This document shows positions 58,505 to 64,000 of a stretch of 64,000 nt of DNA, piece by piece. The stretch is from contig NC_081406.1 in the NCBI RefSeq assembly GCF_030272615.1, forward strand, positions 165,027,521-165,091,520. The letters run 5' to 3'. Numbering within the stretch: the stretch's first letter is position 1; every line of letters starts with the position of its first letter. The translations under genes were made by a program, and so were the position numbers. The stretch comes from Cryptomeria japonica. Its lineage: Eukaryota > Streptophyta > Pinopsida > Cupressales > Cupressaceae. The notes under the pieces were generated by a model. The model was not told the origin of the DNA. It did not search any database and was given only the letters and a program-made list of their open reading frames with translations.

Positions 58505-58745
58505 CTTTTATGATTTTGATATTTCCATATTAATGAGGTCTTGTATTCTCTTTTTAAAATTAGGACAATCATTGGCATGGTGATCGTGGGTTTGATGATA
58601 TGAGAAAAAAAGATTATTTGAGGAAGAAGCACCTTTAGATGGATGATAGAGCTTATGAAATGCACAATACTCCTTAAGCTTCTAAACTTTAAGGAGATCA
58701 CCCATAGGTGAATGATGAGAATTTCCTAGGCTTTCCATACTAGCT
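58505..58745 (-). pseudogene. Gag zinc-finger part of the Ty3-like host element
   Basis: Minus strand: KEYCAFHKLYHPSKG ... HHANDCPNFKKRIQDLI. This matches the Ty3-type gag signature YCxFHxxxGHxTxxCxxLKxxIxxLI, with CxxH and HxxxxC ligands kept but a longer loop between them. The frame upstream (58750-59070) is open apart from scattered stops and one shift, and joins the piece at 62380 and 63628. Confidence 0.6.
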
Positions 58746-59073
58746 TATGAAGGAGGGTTTATAGGGATTTTGATTCCTTCTTCATATTTTCCAAGTCCTT
58801 GTCTAGTATAGGCTTATTTAAGATTATATTATAACCACTCCTATAAGAATGTTTTAATTATGAAGAAGAAGGACCATTATGATGAATTTCTTTAAAATTG
58901 GTAGTGTAAGGATGCATGGAGTGATCAAATGGATGATTGGATGAAGAATAGGCATCCTTTGTAGGGAGATCCACTTTTATATCACCGTTATTCATATCCT
59001 ATTTGATATCTTGAGAATGAGGGTCCTTATCATCTAAGGATTCATCTTTGGTTAATGTTATATGAAGATATAG

Positions 59074-62000
59074 TGTTGGAACACAATGGACCACTGAGAG
59101 GGGGTGAATAAGTGGTAATCAATAAAAACATTAAGCTTCTAAAAGATCTAAGTATTAATAATTTTAATCACAAAGAAATGAGAAGAGGTATCAAACACAT
59201 GAGCACACACACATAAGAGACATATGCATAACACCAGAATGTACGAGGAAAACCCATGGTGGGAAAAATCCTCAATGAGAAATGTTGCTGGAGTCTACTG
59301 CTCCAATCCAAACTCATAATGAAAATATTGGTTACAACTTACATGGAAACCAACCCAAAAGAGCACCAACCCCCAGCTTTAGGGCACCAACCCCTAGCGC
59401 TAAGCACCCACTTAGAGATTACAATGAATACAGATAATAAATACAAGTTAGATACCTTGTTGCAAATGAGTTCTTGCAACACCTTACTAATCTGCTCTTG
59501 AGATTGATTGACTCTCTTCTGTCCTTGGGCCTTTATACCTCAATCTTATCTCTCTGCCCTCTATCTCTCTCTGATCATGTTCTCTTCTCTCTGCTCTTTG
59601 TTTACTCTTCTCTCCTTCTGCTACTCTTTCTTCCTTTACTCAATCTCTTGTTGCCCCTAGATGTCTTGGCTCTCTGCACTTTGATTGATGTGTTCTTAAC
59701 TTCAATGTCTCTTCCTTCTACCTTGCTATTATGTTTGCTCTAGCTCTGCACTTTTTATATCACTTCTCTACCACTCTCCAATTCATGTTTAGGTATGCTC
59801 TTCTCATGGCTTATTTGTTGCACGGGCTCTTGTCTATTCATACTTCCACTCTCTGCAAACACACTTCTTCACTCTCTATACATCATCTCTTTTTGATTGG
59901 CTATGTTCATCAAAATCACTACAATCATTCAACACACACTCTCTTGTTCAAGAGCCCTACTCTTCTTAGTCACACCCCTTTGTTCTTCACAGCTACATTC
60001 ATCAACCATACCAATCTCCACACTGTTGGTCAACTCATACCACATCACATATCAGATAGACTTATTTTCCTCATTATCATACCCCATGATCTATACCATT
60101 TCCAATGTAGCTTGCAAATCATCCACTTAGTTGGTTTACCTCTTTCTAGCAAGCTACTCAAATTCCCAGAGGCACCAAACTATATTCTTCATCAACTTTG
60201 AATCTGAGTTGTCTATCTACTAGATTCAACCTTCACTGCTGGCATCATGGCGGTTTCACGTGCCACATCATCTTTGTGTCCTCCCTCACTAACCATCTGA
60301 GTCCAAAATGTATTTACTATATTATATAGTCAGTTCTGCACATAGGAAATTTTTTCTCTCCAACTAGAAATTAAGAATTAAATCATTCTTGTCCTCAAAT
60401 ATCTAGCATGAATCAAATTTGATCTCCCTTCTTGAACTAAACACCTACATTAAATGACTTTGTACTAAGTTATTGAAGATCTCCACTGTATCAAATTGGA
60501 TTACCTGTACTAAACACATCTCCTTTGTTCACTATACCTGGCTCACTATATTTGGCAAACTCAATCTACCCCATAGATTTGGTTTTGCCTCAATCGATCA
60601 TCTTGAGCCCTGCAATTACCTATAATAGGTTCGTCACTAATGCACCTCTATCCTTTGTCGACCTACTCTGAAGAATCAATGTCAATCTCCATTGTCATCG
60701 ACTTCATCATATCCTATTTATTCTATCTAGCAAGGAGCCACATATCCTCATATTATTCATCTAGATTAGATGGTCAAGATTGGTCAAGATCCATGTGAAC
60801 AATCAAGTGGCTCTGATAAGTTAATCTCCATGTTGTGACTAACCTTTGTGTTATGCAGACATATTGCACTTATCGGGTTTACAATTGAACACTTATGTCA
60901 ATCAATTCTATCAATTGGATATTTCTACCCCCATGTTCATCGCCATAGTTATCCTGAAGTCAGTTTCTCAAAGCTCCATTGGTATAGTTTTAACTATCGG
61001 GATGACATCTTGCCTCTAATCTGATTTCACTAGCTATCCCGATGACCATGTGTATCTTTTGTTCCTTTCGTCGGCATTGGTTACTTCGATGAAATCCTCA
61101 CCTTGAGTTCTCCTATCACCATAGGCTATCCCAAGCACAGTCTCCATGATGACACACATTATCAGCATAGGTTACCCGGAACTAAAACACTTCACACCAA
61201 ACAACCACTTATCGAGATGACTATCACTATTGGCATAGCAAAAAGTTGTTAGAACGACAAAACAAGTTATTCTGATGACAAACTATCATCCTCCCTTTAT
61301 TGGCATAAGTATTCTGAAATGCATATTCCATGGTGACAGACCTTGTAAGCATAGGTTACTCTGAATGCAACCCATCAGAATAGCCAATACTATTGGCTTA
61401 GCACATTGGACACTAACCCATCAAAAAAAACTTATTTTGATGATACGACATGAATAGGCATCCACATAGCTATTCCGAGAATGCAAGTCCAAAGACCTTC
61501 TCCATATCGGCATACGTTATCTGATTAAGAAAGCTTCCACAGAAATGACCTTGTGATTCCTTTGTTCTATCACTATGAGTTATGTTAATGATCATGCCAA
61601 GAAGTATTTTCTTCACTCTTCCTCTATCTAAATAGTTGTCTTGATCTTGTATGTGCTCCTGATGGTGTCCTCATCGACATAGGGTATCCTGATAAGCATA
61701 CATTGGGATAGTTTGGTCTATTGATATAGAGGAAATTAGTCATCCTATCTTCAATAGCTATTACGAAGAACACCATTGATCTCCAAGTCAGCATAGCTAT
61801 TCTGATATACTATTGAAGTAGTTTTCTCTATTGGTATCACCCAAAACTACTACTTTGTCGATGTTATGCTATCCCAATCTGACGAAAGACAACAGAAGCT
61901 GCACACAACTCGACATCAGCCTGACTTATATCGATCACAATTTCCTCTTCATGATTCAGTATTGGCCAAGCTATTCCGATATGACCACTTGAGCAAATAT

Positions 62001-62374
62001 CACTTGCACAACACTTGATTGATATAGCTATCCCGATCTGATCAGTTGTGCATCCTTCTCAACTCTACCAGCATATACTAATATGCTCTTCATTAACATC
62101 TTAGCAACATCACTTCAATCAAGCTGAAACAACATCATCTCTTCCATTTTGACCTTCATCTGGGGCACACATCATCTTGCATTTTTATCCATGTCTTTGC
62201 ATATCTCTGCGCCACCATCTAGTTGGTGTGAAGCTATCAAATGACAAAATATGTGACACTTATCATTTGCACCTCTAACAATCTGATCTTCATTCAAGCA
62301 CACTCATCATTGGTTGCAAATTATTAGCCTTACACACACGCATATTGACATCAATGACAACTTCAATGCCAACA
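59074..62374. mobile_element. 3.3-kb solo LTR with TATAG target duplication
   Basis: Starts TGTTGGAACACAATGG and ends TTCAATGCCAACA. TATAG flanks it at 59069-59073 and 62375-62379. No second internal LTR, primer-binding site or polypurine tract was found, so a single long LTR is the simplest reading; a collapsed element is possible. The start (GAGAGGGGGTGAATAAG, then AACCCATGGTGGGAAAA) resembles other LTRs in the window. ORFs at 59474-60201 are C/T-rich and show no domain. Confidence 0.75.
60860..62060. repeat. Degenerate palindromic motif array inside the 3.3-kb LTR
   Basis: About twenty occurrences of a motif close to TCGGNATAGCTATNCCGA are spaced irregularly, mostly 40-70 bp apart. Clear members lie near 61030, 61125, 61165, 61460, 61510, 61680, 61785, 61965 and 62020. 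The consensus is its own reverse complement. Confidence 0.65.
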
Positions 62375-62400
62375 TATAGATCATGAATAACATGCATAAC

Positions 62401-63622
62401 TATGATGGTGGGAAAATGGTGAGTGATAGATCAAGAGAAAAACTAACCCTTTCCCTCAAAGAGAGATGGGAGTTTCAATATTGATTATTCTTCAAGAACT
62501 TTTCACCATTATATTAGGGAGATAAGGGGTAATTCACTAGATCCAATATCTACACAAAAATGATAGATTAAATTTTGAATGAATTAAGGATGTTATGATG
62601 ATCCCCTTATTCGCTTTGTTTGATTTGAAATGGAAATTGATTGAATTGTGTAGTGTAAAAGTGATAATGAATTAGTTATGACTTGAGGTCTGAATATGGG
62701 ATGAAGCTGTGCACTTGGATTTGGTAGTAAAATGTTGATATGAAGTCACCCTGCAAATTTGACAAAAAGTCATCTAGACCATGGCGGGAATGTACACGGT
62801 CTGACAAAAAATCCACGAAATGAAACAGGTTTTTCTACCTCTGCAAATGAAGCTTGGATCTAAAAGTACAGCTGTGCACTTGCAACCTACACAGAGAAAA
62901 GAGAGGGAAAGGGGTTGGGATTGGTGGTTTGCCTTTAGGTCAAACCCCGGTTTTGGAATTAACCAAGTAATGAAAGAAAGTACTTGCAAGTAGATGTGAA
63001 TGAAAGACTAAATTGTAAATCACCTCAAGGGAGGTTGTAGTAGCAATGCTGATATAAATGTTTGTGTGGAATTGAATGTTGAAAGCAATCTCCTCTTCAA
63101 TGGTTGAGTCCTTGACTTGAAAGCAACACTTAGCCTTGAAGGGAGACTTGAGAATGCTCAATGCTGGAAAAGAATGCTTGATCGCTTGAACATATCCAAC
63201 TTCGACACCTATCCAACCTTTGTAAATGAGAGAACGCATGCCCCCTTAAATACATATTTGAAGGATTTGAATTTCATCACTGGCCGATATTGGGGAGATT
63301 TCCCGCTCACTGCACAACCCACAATGCTTGCACTAGAAAGGCTTTGCCCCAAAATAGGGCAGAGAAAGGGGCACCCCGCCCTTGTCCTAGGAGGAAAAGT
63401 GTGCCACACCCCTATCCAAGGGGGGGCAGGGGCACCACACCCCTGTCCTATGCCTTTGTCTAGGGCAGAGTGTGGACAGAGTGATGCAGAGGCCAAGGAA
63501 GAAGCAGTTTTCACAAGCTGAGCACTCTCTAGTCTCCAATCAGGCTAGAGGATTCGAGTTCGCATGCATGAAGACTCTAATGCAGTCATAAATTGCTAGG
63601 GTCACAATTTTATGACACTATA
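62401..63622 (-). mobile_element. Solo LTR of the host's own family, ATAAC target duplication
   Basis: 1222 bp, collinear with the LTRs at 24075 and 46031 (TATGATGGTGGGAAAA at the left, ATTTTATGACACTATA at the right). ATAAC at 62396-62400 and 63623-63627. No polypurine tract follows, so it is solo. It splits the host's gag frame. Confidence 0.8.
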
Positions 63623-63627
63623 ATAAC

Positions 63628-64000
63628 ATCATCTTCATTACAAATATGTTGATGATTAAGATAAGCTCTAAGAAAATAAGGAGGATCTAAGGAGGTTGAT
63701 AAACCAACATTTTGATCTTGCCCCCCTTGCACTTGAGTATGCATGTGAGAAGAGGATGGTGTCATGTTACTCTTCAATGCTTGCTTTCCAATGGAGAGAT
63801 CATTGATAGGATTATTAATTAGTTCTTCATTCACAATAGGTACCCTAGGAGATGTACAAGCGTTAACTTTGTCAATGTCATCTTTAAGATTATCATTGTC
63901 TACAAAAGCCTTTATGTGACATGGATAAAATCTTTGAGAGATAATTTGCAAATAAGAAGTATCTTTGATACCCTAAAAAATACAATATGCAAGAGTACTA
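63628..64000 (-). pseudogene. N-terminal gag part of the Ty3-like host element, partial
   Basis: Open on the minus strand from the window edge to the solo LTR: a hydrophilic stretch including IISQRFYPCHIKAFVDN and NPINDLSIGKQALKS, then LRAYLNHQHICNEDDV, where the LTR interrupts it. Ignoring both inserts, the frame continues for about 30 codons into 62400-62380 and 59073-58980. No domain is recognised in this piece. Assignment to gag comes from the zinc finger downstream. Confidence 0.45.

Larger units (their letters stand above)
46031..64000 (-). mobile_element. Ty3-like host element, interrupted by three insertions, runs off the window
   Basis: Host pieces are the LTR (46031-47268), interior 47269-48101, 57105-59073, 62380-62400 and 63628-64000. 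The first join is supported by the uninterrupted copy at 25.4-27.1 kb, the other two by the gag frame continuing across the junctions. Coding pieces are gag only: an N-terminal part at 63628-64000 and a zinc-finger part at 58505-58745. Between gag and the polypurine tract there are repeats instead of pol. A gypsy-type assignment rests on the gag zinc finger and the polypurine tract form. Confidence 0.6.

Noticed and set aside
59474-60201. Overlapping Leu/Ser/His-rich ORFs of 89-156 codons
   Set aside because: They lie within a solo LTR and reflect its CT-rich composition; no motif or codon pattern.

Overview
The window looks like nuclear DNA from a seed plant with a very large, transposon-swollen genome. 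It is AT-rich, has almost no intact long ORFs, carries LTR retrotransposons nested in each other, RNase H-bearing plant LINE fragments, and splice-bounded leucine-rich-repeat exons separated by introns of about 15 kb. A conifer-type gymnosperm is the best fit, but that is inference; no species marker was identified.

The only cellular gene seen lies on the minus strand. Small exons at 35375-35458, 20930-20992, 5777-5830 and about 5382-5466 have consensus splice sites and matching phases. Joined in that order they read as the last leucine-rich repeats of an LRR receptor kinase ectodomain, closest to the plant LRR-VIII-1 type. The two large introns (about 14.4 and 15.1 kb) hold most of the mobile elements in the left half. 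Exons toward the N-terminus are missing or decayed, and the malectin and kinase parts would lie left of base 1.

Left half: a charged coiled-coil ORF with a characteristic 3' tail (1-1150); AT-rich intron sequence with short tandem arrays (1.5-3.5 kb); a GC-richer element with a 7-bp flanking repeat and the same tail (7081-8849); a small non-autonomous LTR element (8932-10920); a minus-strand LINE (13.25-16.9 kb); a microsatellite (17.0-17.4 kb); two head-to-head copies of a charged-protein element, both with that tail (17.69-20.85 kb); one LTR and part of the interior of a Ty3-like family (24.07-27.09 kb); a decayed Ty1-copia element with a 5' LTR, primer-binding site, gag-pol and a small MITE inside it (27.1-33.5 kb); and a 5'-truncated LINE (33.5-35.0 kb).

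Right half: a minus-strand gag-only LTR element (37241-42901), a LINE scrap (43.0-43.4 kb), a solo LTR with target duplication TATTT (44102-45345), and a Ty3-like element that begins with an LTR at 46031 and runs off the right end. That host element is interrupted three times: by a tandem LTR-gag-LTR-gag-LTR element (48102-57099, duplication TGAAT), a 3.3-kb solo LTR full of a degenerate palindromic motif (59074-62374, duplication TATAG), and a solo LTR of the host's own family (62401-63622, duplication ATAAC). The gag reading frame of the host can be followed across the last two insertions once each insert and one duplication copy are ignored.

No tRNA, rRNA, CRISPR array or prokaryotic-type feature was seen. 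Boundaries were read by eye; all homology statements are recognition from memory and not search results.
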